This document shows positions 54,701-64,000 of a stretch of 64,000 nt of DNA, one piece after another. Origin of the DNA: Beta vulgaris subsp. vulgaris (Eukaryota > Streptophyta > Magnoliopsida > Caryophyllales > Amaranthaceae); NCBI RefSeq assembly GCF_026745355.1, contig NC_079208.1, positions 50,961,816 to 51,025,815 of the forward strand, given 5' to 3'. The position numbers and the translations under genes are program-made. The notes beneath the pieces were generated by a model. It did no database searches. It was not told where the DNA came from and worked only from the letters and a program-made list of their open reading frames with translations. Position 1 is the first letter of the stretch, and each line of letters begins with the position of its first letter.

Positions 54701-57700
54701 GCTCTGCAAAGATTTTGGGGGGTGGGGGGTGGGGGGGGGGGGGGGGGTGTCGAGACCACTGCTTTCTGGAGTGAATTATCCTGTAAATTGTCTAGATTCT
54801 TCCACTATTACGTTTTTAGATGTATGTGTAATAATAAGAGTGAGAACATAACATAGAATATCGGAAAATCTTTCCATGAAATAAAAAATTGATCGAGGAG
54901 TAGTCTACTACGAGTGAACTATAGGTAAACTAGTGTGATTTTGGATACAGGTTGTGGCTACAGTAAGGAAAGGCTTTAGAGTAGAGGACAGATAAGGAGA
55001 GTGAGAGAATTGAGCCACCCCTTCAAATTTTCTTTTGACTTATTTCAAGTTTCTAGACGAGTCTCTAATTTTTCAGTCTTGGTCTTGTAAAATGTTGCTC
55101 TGGTGTTTACAAGTGACTCCTTGTGCATCCAATAACAATTTTGTCCTGATTTCTCCTCATGTGCTTTTAAAAATTATTTTGCTTCTCATCACTGTGGCAA
55201 GAAAATTCTTTAGCGGATCCTTTAACTTACTTTCCTTAGAAAACCATCTTGCATGTATGTTCTAATTTCCATATCTGAATCATGAATGTTGCCCTGTAGT
55301 CATGACTTGTGAGCCATTCAAAACATTCTGATTATATGTTGAATTGTTGAAAGATTTCCTTTGTTTGACTTTTAGTAGCTGCATAGGCTCATGTAATTAA
55401 TACTTAGAAGCTTTCGTCACTTAAGTATTTATACTCAGGAACCACTTACATTCTCTTAGCAAATAGATGGCAGGAATCTTTGAGCCGGTTCAGGCATATC
55501 TTTGATCATGGTAAACGAGGAAGAACTAAAGATATTCCAGTTCACTACATTCCAGGAAACCACGACATTGGTTATGCAGGTCATCTTTTTCATAAGCCGG
55601 AGGTAAAATATTGTGTTGTTTTTGTTACTTGGGTGAATGTAATTTGATCAAGCTCTTCAAGGTTTCTCAATTATTTTTAAATGTAGTTACCACCTTGTAG
55701 CAGAAACATATTTGATGTTCTATATACTTTTTAGACATGTTCTCTGGAAAACGGCTTTCATTGCAGTATTATTTGATTTGCCTATTTTCGGTCTACCCAA
55801 AAGAGTGCAATCTGATCATGTACTTGGAAGACCCATAAAACCAACAGGGAAAATATCCAAATGTGTCTGTAACTCTTTATACATTTTTGTTTTCTCTTCA
55901 TTGTAGTTTGCCTTTGTTTTTTCCCCTTCCGTGTTTCTTTGGAGTAACTAAGTCTGATGTAGCCTTGAATATATTCATGTCGTCGTGGAAATTTTCTCTT
56001 TATGCCTGTATCATATATTTCGATTCTCCCTACTGACTGGCTATGATTCATTTGCTGCAGGTTATGGAGCGTTATGAAAGCGTATTTGGAGAAAGATATT
56101 ATAAGTTAACTATTGGGAAAGTAGACTTTGTTGCGATTGATGCTCAAACTGTTGATGGTAAACTAAAAAAATAATTTGTCACATCAGTATCTTTCTTGCA
56201 TGTGTATCTGTACAATCAACAAGCTTATTAATTTGGTTTGATGGTGGTTTTAAATAACTCTTTTAAACCTTTTGTAGTTCTCTATATATGATGTTTCAAA
56301 GTCGCTTTTTCCTTGTTATGATCCAAGTGGGCCTTCGTTATAATACTGCTATAGTTGTATAAATATGTCACTACTGTATGCTTATTTCCTTTGCTCTATG
56401 ATTCATGAAAATATTATCAGTGATGAAATTTAAATCTAAAATTTTAAGGCTCTGTTTTTTGTGTTCAGCTCTTTGAAAATCCAAACACTGAGAAAATTTG
56501 TGCAATTTAAGACTAAGGAATGCTGTAGAAAAGCAAAACTGGTGAAATTGCTAATGTTCATCTGATTGATTGTTCAATGTGAAAATTCAAAAGTAAGATA
56601 ATTACAAATTTCATTTTTTGGTTTGTGATAGTGAAGACGCATGCAAACATATAGTTGAAATTGCTTCCAATAATCCTCAGTATTTCACACTTTTCACATT
56701 TCTTCTTTAAAGAAACCGTTATTTCAGAAATCCTAGTTTTATTGACTTTTACTTGGTTACTGTTGTAAATTCCTAGTAACCAAATACATTTTCTGTTGGT
56801 GGTTTGTGGAGTCTGTTTTACCAAAAAATTAGATTTTACTGTTGTAAATTCCTAGTAACCAAATGCATGTTCTATTGGTGGTTGGAGTCTGTTTTACCAA
56901 GAAATTAGATTTCGCTTGCAGGTAGATTGGAAGATACTCCAACTTCACGGACTTGGGATTTTGTTAATGGTGTCTCAACGGGTAAGTCAACTTCAGTCAG
57001 TCTCGTTTATAATTCGGTCAATATAGGCAGCTAGACTGGCGTGATAAATACCTTCAATATGCCCCTGGATGAAGTTGCTCATTCAATCCCAATGATGCAG
57101 AGTTGCAATTTTGGTAGCAGTTGAAACTTAGTTTCTGTTATTAGCTGCTTAGAGTTACAGGAACGTAACATTGGTTGTTGCCACACTTGTATTAACCTGG
57201 ACCATTGTCCCATTTTTTCAATTTGATCCTGTCATCTGTGATTCGTCACAAATAAAAAAGTTTGTTACTCCTGCTTAGAATAAGCTCTTACACCTGTTTC
57301 TTTTCGTGTTTTTCATTTTCAAAGAATTTCCATAGAATTCATCACCTCCATTTATGAATCAAAGAAACATCAACTTTTCTTACAGATATTAAATCCCTCA
57401 GGAATGCCTAGGTGGGCTTCTGAAACTTTTCCAGTCTCCGGGAACTCCTGAAACATTGTCTTTCAGAACATTTCAAAATAAGAATATACTTAATGCGCTT
57501 GTTTCATGCCCACATTTTCAAGAAAATAGAAATATAATTTCATGCCCACTTGTAAATCTCAGTCATCTTCCACCAAACTTTAGATCCCTAACCTTTCCAA
57601 CCTCACATTAGTAGCTGGGACTCTCATGGCCAGAGGGCGTTCAGAGTGGGCGGCAACTGGCAAGAGAGAAGGGGGCCGAGTGAAGGTGTAGTCTGTACGT

Positions 57701-60700
57701 CTACTGAGTAAAGCCAAAGATAGAGGTCCCAGGAGGGAAGCTGGTCAGACTGACACACACAGAGGGTTTGGGGGGGGGGGGATGCTCTTTTGTGGGTCTT
57801 ACTAAAATAAGTTAGAGAGAAAGAGAGGCTGAGCCTTGGGAGGAAGGGGGACTGCTTCTGGTTGAAAAGAAAAGTTGGGGATATTTTAAATGCGGCTAGT
57901 TGAGTGGTTTATTTGAGTATCAAAAGCAAGGGTTTCATTTCTAAAATTTGTGGTGAAATATTTGACAAATATCATCAACATTTTATATAATCTAATTCCA
58001 TCACCCCATGTCCTACTTTGAAGATCTTATGTTTCCGTTTCCTTACTTGTATCCATTTCTATGCTACATAGGATCCCACCTAAAGTTGAATTTTTTGGTT
58101 TTAGAATTTCTTTTTGGACAACATGTTCAGTGGAATACTGACCAGAAAGTAATCAATCTTCTTTCTCAGATGTAAGAGAAAATCCAAGGGTGCTATTGAC
58201 CCATATCCCTTTGTATCGACCAGATGAGACTCCTTGTGGTCCACACCGCTCTTCAGAAATCATCAATCAGGTATTGGTGGCTTCGCTTTATGATTCGTGT
58301 CTTTCCTCCTTTGCTGCACTGCTGCCTGCTGTATAACTATCTCATGAAATAGACCTAACCGTTTGGTACTTAAACTCACAGGCTTTTTTTCCTTTGTGTT
58401 CAGAGGATTTCTCGTTCTGCTTATGATCAGAGGATACTGTAAGTGACATATCTCCACTTTCTGCTGTCAATGCTTGATTGTTGCTTTCTTTTTGTTCTGC
58501 TAAACGGAAAATCTACATTGAATGATGCAGATATCAGAACTATGTCACTGAGGAGTCCACAAAGCGTTTACTGGACTTAATTCACCCTGTATGTTCTCTG
58601 GCCTTTTCTCATTCTGTTAGGAGCAGAATTGAATAAGTCTTTGCATCTAATGACTAAACCTTTTCTCTTGTATCAGGTACTTGTCCTCTCAGGTCATGAT
58701 CATGACCAGTGCACAGTCAACCACAAAACAAAATATGGTAGTGTCAAGGAGGTAATCTCTGGAATCTTGAATATGTTGCTGGAATAGTTGCTATGTTTGG
58801 TACTCTCTAGCTAATGATTTTTTATTACTGTCAGCACACTCTTGGGACATTAAGTTGGCAACAAGGGAATTTGTATCCATCGTTTATGCTTCTATCTGTT
58901 GGTAATTTTACACGTGCAAATGCCTCTTCTCCAGAACCAGTCATACTTGCTCAACTATGCTTTCTTCCAAAGCAACTATTTATATATATATGGTAATTGT
59001 TGGTATTTCTTCCCTTTTTCAAATTTTCATTTGGAACATAAGTTGCCCTACTGACTAGTTACATGGTAATAAACGATTCAAGATTGGAATGTTGTATTCT
59101 GAAATTAAAAGTTTATATTTGGCTTATGTTATTGACTTCCAATTCTGTTTATTTCAGGTATATCATACTATTTGTTGTAACCATCTTTGGGCTGTCATTT
59201 TTGCCTACATATGTAATAGACTTCGAGCTCCACTTCAGACGTCTGATAATGAATATAAATAAATTGGTCAAAGATCTCTTTTCAAGTGGTGTAAAAGAGA
59301 AAAATGAAGATGAAAACTGTGAGTATGACATGATGTGGGATGCAGAAGGGGGAATGCATCTTATCAAGAAGCCTTGTAAAGCCCCTACAGTTGTGTCCAA
59401 GGAGATGAATTCAAGTGAAAGGTTTGTTGATCTTTCTATATTCATTTTACTGACTAGTGGCTTTGCTATTGACATTTGTTCCTTTCATGTGCTAGCCCTT
59501 CCCATATCATAATTTGTTGATAGAATACCAGAGAATGTAGCATATAAATTTAGCTTGCTGGAAAGATCTAAGAGAGAAGATATAAGATGAAGCAAAAGAC
59601 CAATACCACGGGCAGTAGATTTTGTTCATGTGAAAACATCAGAATTCTCGTTTTTTTTAGTTACAGGAAACATTTTCCATTTTACTCCACTTTTAGGTTG
59701 CTGGCACAAAGCTGGTTAGAGGGCAGGATGCTAATTATAATTCACTCTTTGCCACAAATTAATTTGCAATCAGATTTAGACCACTGTTACCTTGCCTTGT
59801 TAGCTGCGCTTGACTTCATGATGGCAAGTGCATTGAAACAATTTTTGAAGTAAAAAGTTTCTTACTATTGTTGTAGAATAGCGTCAACAATAAGAAGCTT
59901 TTCCCAATCAAGTGGAGCCTGAATGTAGGGTGGCAACTTGTTTCATTAATGAGTGTCCTCTTGAGGTCCTTTTGTGTGTGAAATTTTTGGAATGGATTGC
60001 TTGCTACACTATGAAATTAGTCTTTCCATTCTTTTAGCCTTTCCATTATTACAAATGCCACAATGATTAGTGTGTGTCTAAGGAAATACCTAATCTATTA
60101 GAACACATTCTTATTAAAGGCAACATCACCTTTTTTTACATATACAACTTCCAAAATTTGAACCTTTTAATCTCTTCACAAAAATGCAAAATTTCTAAAG
60201 TAATGCGAGGCACTTTTTTCCATGAATTATATAAAAAATAGGAGTTGCGTCAAATTGAGAAAGTATGTACTTTGGTAGGGACGTAGGGTAGTATTTTCTT
60301 ATACTTCCTCCATTCAGAAATAGTTGCACCATTTCTATTTTGTGCACTATTCACATCTTACACTTAGATTGTCTTTGGTGATTTATATTTTAGGAAACAC
60401 ATAGTCATGTGGGGTCTTGTTAGATTTGTCTCGATGTAAATTTTTTTAATATAAACTTTTTATAATTTTTACTTATTAAGAATTAAAGATATTAATGATT
60501 GAAATCATATATCGGCATGCGTGAAAGTTAAAAATGATGCAACTATTTCTAAACGGAGGAAGTATATAAGCACTGGACCTTTCTTCGATCTATTCACAAT
60601 TTTATAAATGTTTGGGTAGTTATAGAGAAGGAGAGTTGCTATTTGAGAGTAGTTGCGTCCTGGATATGATCAAGCCCTAGTAGGGAGAGAGATTGAGAAA

Positions 60701-61483
60701 CAAAATATGTGAGGTCGTGAGGGTATGTAGGTGAGACTTGAGAGTTTGATAGTGTTTTCATTTTATAAGGCTGGAATTTTGAGGATTTTATACAATATTG
60801 GCTGAAGGAGATGGGATGTCGATGAGTATCATCTCGAGTCATCTTTGTGAATATTAGAATCTTATTATTGTCAGTGTGCCCATTGGAGACCCAAAGTACT
60901 TCTAGATGATCTTGCTTTCACTTGTGTGATTAGAGACTTTATTAATCTTTAGTCATCTTTGTGAATATTAGAATCTTATTATTGTCAATGTGCCCATTGG
61001 AGAGTCAAAGTACTTCATGATCTTGCTTTCACTTGTGTGATTAGAGACTTTATTAATCATTCATTGACTGATGAGTTCTGTTATAATGACTGATGTGGAG
61101 AACTATCATCACAGATTTTGAAGCTGGCATAAAAAAGTACTTAGATTTTTTATCCCACATAACAAGCTGTTTCCATTTCTCAGTATATGTTATTATTGCT
61201 GCTTAAAACTTCTTCATGAAATTTTCATTGCATGTTTGATTACAGAGGCAACGCTGTGATACGTGCAGCTAGGAAACAAACTCTCCAAGAGCAAGAAGCT
61301 GCAACAAAAATGGACATGAGTGGGGATTCTGGTTCTGATGTCAAAAACATGCCAAGATCAAGCAAATCATGGATGAAGATAATGCTGCAAAGATGGATCC
61401 GGGTTCTTGGGATGGTTTTGGTAATTGCGGTGGTGAATGTACCGTTATACATGATGCTCTTGTTTAAAGATTGGGCTGAATGA
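51737..61483 (+). CDS. Membrane metallophosphoesterase, MPPE1/PGAP5-Cdc1-Ted1 family
   Basis: Thirteen exons with GT-AG borders encode 534 residues in one frame: 51737-51886, 54150-54203, 54276-54454, 55467-55602, 56061-56157, 56922-56981, 58170-58270, 58404-58438, 58531-58588, 58677-58751, 58835-58992, 59158-59421 and 61246-61483. The protein has an N-terminal membrane segment (about 11-33) and then the calcineurin-like phosphoesterase signature: TDPQ (65-68), GDYLDGG (115-121), GNHD (158-161), THIPLYR (236-242) and SGHDH (295-299). All the expected metal-binding positions are present. Two C-terminal membrane segments lie at about 369-388 and 509-529. In animals and yeast this family (PGAP5, Cdc1, Ted1) trims ethanolamine phosphate from GPI anchors at the ER/Golgi; a like role in plants is inference. 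The exon 2 acceptor is taken as ctaag before GCAGGAGAT because it keeps the frame; the next AG would not. Confidence 0.93.
52960..53460 (+). other. Gene-leader-like segment inside MPPE1 intron 1
   Basis: In intron 1, aaccctaataatttctc and gaaaccctaac words typical of plant leaders precede an 79-codon frame (53212-53451; MKIGVLLRNFVGFSMRDFEI...) with a serine run and an acidic end. I do not recognise it. It could be a captured gene fragment, an alternative first exon or chance. Confidence 0.25.
53580..54070. repeat. Degenerate tandem repeat (~240-bp unit) in MPPE1 intron 1
   Basis: Two diverged copies share ccctttctagtatatacatg / tcctttctaatatactacta, caaaacttgtgaattcccaa / caaaacttgtaatttcctaa, tgggccaaatccctaac / tgggccaaagccctaac, and tatgattcaggtgttt / tatggttcaggtgttc. 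Confidence 0.65.
54715..54750. repeat. Poly-G tract in MPPE1 intron 3
   Basis: A run of about 30 G interrupted by a few T lies in the transcribed strand, able to form a G-quadruplex in the pre-mRNA. A shorter run of G sits in intron 6 near 57770. Confidence 0.9.
56759..56912. repeat. 79-bp tandem duplication just before the exon 6 acceptor
   Basis: actgttgtaaattcctagta begins at 56759 and again at 56838, each copy running to ttaccaa(a/g)aaattagattt. Only the downstream copy is followed by cgcttgcag, the acceptor used here. Confidence 0.88.
60304..60562. mobile_element. Stowaway-like MITE (259 bp) in MPPE1 intron 12
   Basis: Its inverted ends are cttcctccattcagaaatag and the complement of ctatttctaaacggaggaag, flanked by TA (60302-60303 and 60563-60564). 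The interior shares catagtcatgtggggtcttg and tttttataatttttactta with the copies at 16780 and 50324. It lies in the 1.8-kb last intron (59422-61245). Confidence 0.92.
60841..61066. repeat. 114-bp tandem duplication in MPPE1 intron 12
   Basis: atctttgtgaatattagaat starts at 60841 and 60955. Both copies include cttattattgtca(g/a)tgtgcc and cttgctttcacttgtgtgat. Copy 2 lacks a few bases after caaagtacttc. Confidence 0.9.
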
Positions 61484-61630
61484 TGATGCCGCTGAGAGAC
61501 TCGGATCACGCTAAGTTGGAAAATCTGCGAATCTGGGTTACCTGGACTAGGAACTGCTATTTTTTGTATTTATGTATGCTGCTTGTAATCTCTCTCTTTC
61601 TGTATTTCCTCAGGTTGGGAAGAATCTTGT

Positions 61631-61710
61631 TATAATCTCATGTAACTACAAGGTAAAACAAGTGTTGTGTTGTAATCTCATGTAACTACAAGGTAAAACA
61701 AGTGTTGTAA
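61631..61710. repeat. 40-bp tandem duplication downstream of MPPE1
   Basis: t(a/g)taatctcatgtaactaca followed by aggtaaaacaagtgttgt occurs at 61631 and 61671. It lies in the likely 3' untranslated region; a possible AATAAA-like polyadenylation signal (aaaaaataaatcc) stands near 61821. Confidence 0.92.
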
Positions 61711-61899
61711 AATCAGAAGATGACCCAGGTAGTTTTTGTAGGGGATTGCAGCTTCAGTGCTGGGTTCTTAGATGTTTTTTTTGGTTTTTATGAGGGATCT
61801 GAAAGAAATGTTCTTAAAATAAAAAATAAATCCTTCTGTTTGAGAAGATCTTGTAACAAGACAATTATTCTCATTCTTGTATATTCTCTTATGAGAAGA

Positions 61900-62175
61900 A
61901 AATTTAGCTGATTCATTCAAAACCCTTCTCATATAATACTACCTAGTTATAATCTTGAATCATCTCATATGGTTTATCAGTCATTATAATTATCATTTAA
62001 TGTGGATGTCAGTTAACTTAGCTGGTAATTAGATGCGTGGTGTAGCCAAGATCTTATATTTTGTCTACTTCACTACTTGTGTAGCGTCTTATAATTGGAT
62101 ATATCATTAATTGGATATGTGCTATGACAAAGGGAGTTTATTATCTTTGATTTAACCTGTCAAAAGACAAATTTT
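61900..62175. other. Spacer after MPPE1
   Basis: AT-rich, with no gene recognised. Confidence 0.5.
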
Positions 62176-62553
62176 GGCCCTGTTTGGCACTAGCGTTATG
62201 GTAGCGGTTAGCGGTTGGACAAGATTGAAACGCTACTTAAGAAAATTATGATTGTTTGGTAAGGTAGTGGTTGTAGTAGCGGTTGTGGAACGTTACTACA
62301 AGTAACGTTTGAGATTTAGAGGTAGCGGTCTAGCAAATAAACCCTATATATTCGCATAAGGTAGAATAATTAACTATTTTTTTTATCTTTTACAATTCCA
62401 ACAGCTACTTTTGCCAAACACTTCTAATTAAACAACTAATTCAATCGCTGACCGCTGACAGCTACTAGTAGACAGCTAGCAGCTACCCCCAACAGCTACC
62501 GCTACTATCACCGTTAACAGCTACTAGAACCGCTAGTTTTGCCAAACATGCCC
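62176..62553. mobile_element. hAT-like MITE (~378 bp)
   Basis: The left end GGCCCTGTTTGGCACTAGCG mirrors the right end, whose reverse complement starts GGGCATGTTTGGCAAAACTA. Internal words such as gtagcggttagcggttg and cagctaccgctactatcacc are also inverted. The (G)GGC.TGTTTGGCA terminus is common in plant hAT MITEs. The target duplication is not clear. Confidence 0.65.
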
Positions 62554-63684
62554 ATTACCTCAAGGCCTCCTATTTGGGAAAGCTATTAGGCTGTGCAAAC
62601 AGACCAACCGTATATCATCACGAAAACTTTAAAGTCAAAAAATAAATAAATGCTGCTTCCTAATCTCTCCCATTAAGGCTACAAAGTACAACCTTTCAAT
62701 TGAATAATCAACGCTCAACCATTAATCACTCTCCAAATTCTTCCCCTAATTACTCAAAGTCTCTTGCATATTTTCAATTCTCATAAGTAGGTATGGATAG
62801 TTGTGTGTTGCAGTCATTTTATTCAATTGGACGTACTAAATTTTGAAGTAGTACGTAGTTACTGTAAACTCTAAACGGAGTAAGATGAGTAATAAGATAA
62901 GGTTATATCTCGTGAAACTGAAATTTCCACATCAATACAGCAATTTGGCCTCTGCCCGTGAAGCCACCTTGTATTTTTACGTCCTCACACCTCTGCATGC
63001 AAAATTTCTGACTCAAAAAAATACAACGAACAAGACAATAATCATATTCAGAGAGTTACAGGCATGAATGATGAATTACATGATACATAAAACATACAAC
63101 AGAGGATTTTGCTTCGTTTTAAGACTTACTTAGATGTGCCATTTAATTACATTAGTTCAATAAAGTACAAAAAAAGAAAAAGGAGGATTCGAAAATGTTA
63201 CCTATCTCATTCACAACACTTCAATCTTAACTACTACGTCAAGATATCTTTCGTTTTTCTTTTATGCAAGTGATGCTGCATGTAAAGTTTCTAGAATAAC
63301 ATTTGTATGGCATGAAGCAATTTATGATATATGTGGCAACACCCAAGTTCAACCAGATTACTCATTTTATCACAAATGTTGCGCTCACCCATTTTCAAGG
63401 TGGATTCTTTTAGTTCTTACTTGTTATTGTATAAAGCATTTATTGTGTATTCGGGTGTATAGTAAGTAAGCTATATTTAGAATTATTTTTTGCTCTTTGT
63501 TTATTGGGAGATTTTCACCAATTTTTATTTTTTTTCTGCTCATTTGACTATGATATAGTACACCTAAAATATAGTGAAAATTTTACTTAATATAATGTGA
63601 CATAGTAATATTTATTACTTCTAAAGTTTGTACATATCTCCCATATAAAAAGATAACTACTACCATTATAAAAAATTGATATTT
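62554..63684. other. AT-rich intergenic DNA
   Basis: No gene, RNA or convincing repeat is seen before the SINE. Confidence 0.5.
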
Positions 63685-63800
63685 ATCAAGGATGTTGGTT
63701 TAGTGGTTAAGATTAAGGTGTTGTGAACGATAGATAACAAGTTCGAATCCCGAATTTCCTTCTTTGTACTGGCTCGTCGCTCATATGGATAAAAAAAATA
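63685..63800 (+). mobile_element. tRNA-derived SINE (116 bp) with 17-bp duplication
   Basis: Identical 17-bp repeats ataaaaaattgatattt flank it at 63668-63684 and 63801-63817. The head is tRNA-like, with an A box ttggtttagtggttaag (about 63694) and a B box agttcgaatccc (about 63741), the two internal promoter parts for RNA polymerase III. A short unrelated tail with an A-rich end (ggataaaaaaaata) follows. It is non-coding and depends on a LINE for movement. Confidence 0.9.
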
Positions 63801-63817
63801 ATAAAAAATTGATATTT

Positions 63818-64000
63818 TACTAAATTCGAAACACCTTCAAGAATTCGTTACGGTATCAACAAACTAGGAGCGGGCAGGGGCGTAAAGGTAGGTAGTCCTA
63901 ACTCCTATATATCTCTTCTCTGAAAACTCGGACAACTTTTCCCTTTTCTTTTATCCCCTCATTTTTTGCTGTATTCACTAAAAAATATGAAACAACTCCT
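63818..64000. other. Window end, nothing recognised
   Basis: The last bases include taggagcgggcaggggcgta and tcctatatatctcttctc, which could belong to the promoter of a gene beyond the window, but nothing can be supported. Confidence 0.3.

Overview
The window is nuclear DNA of a flowering plant, most likely a eudicot. It is AT-rich, its genes are split by GT-AG introns, its three recognisable host genes have clear plant counterparts, and transposon debris fills much of the space between them. The abundant (TGAAC)n array and the repeat style would fit Caryophyllales, but that is only a guess.

Host genes. (1) Minus strand, 1911-8445: nine exons of TOM40, the mitochondrial outer-membrane import channel; the last ~49 codons lie outside the window or were not found. 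(2) Minus strand, 20445-23672: an intact single-exon LRR receptor kinase of the PSY1 receptor (PSYR1/PSKR-related) type. (3) Plus strand, 51737-61483: a complete 13-exon gene for a membrane-anchored metallophosphoesterase of the MPPE1/PGAP5-Cdc1-Ted1 family (534 residues). All exon junctions given for TOM40 and MPPE1 keep the reading frame.

Repeats. 0.6-1.6 kb: two small inverted-repeat transposons with target-site duplications. 9.2-17.8 kb: a decayed PIF/Harbinger transposase, a Mutator-like element carrying a plastid-type trnS-GGA, a solo LTR, a second Mutator-like element, a wholly palindromic foldback element and a LINE-like retroposon with an 18-bp duplication. 24-35 kb: several tandem duplications, a hAT-like element, and long stretches where I recognise nothing. 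62-64 kb: a hAT-like MITE and a tRNA-derived SINE.

The most striking structure is a giant near-palindrome, 35438-50659, whose arms meet around a 46-bp spacer at 44087-44132. Once the unique insertions are subtracted, the arms are 5284 and 5292 bp. Each arm holds the same multi-exon, transposon-like gene remnant, head outward, broken by different frameshifts. The left arm later received an internally deleted Ty3/gypsy element (37280-40639, 5-bp duplication). The right arm received a Mutator-like element (46493-47459, 9-bp duplication) and a Stowaway-like MITE (50324-50580, TA). The opposite arm keeps the matching empty site in each case. The palindrome is therefore older than all three insertions and is not an assembly mirror.

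No operons, CRISPR arrays or bacterial features are present. The three host genes are functionally unrelated neighbours.
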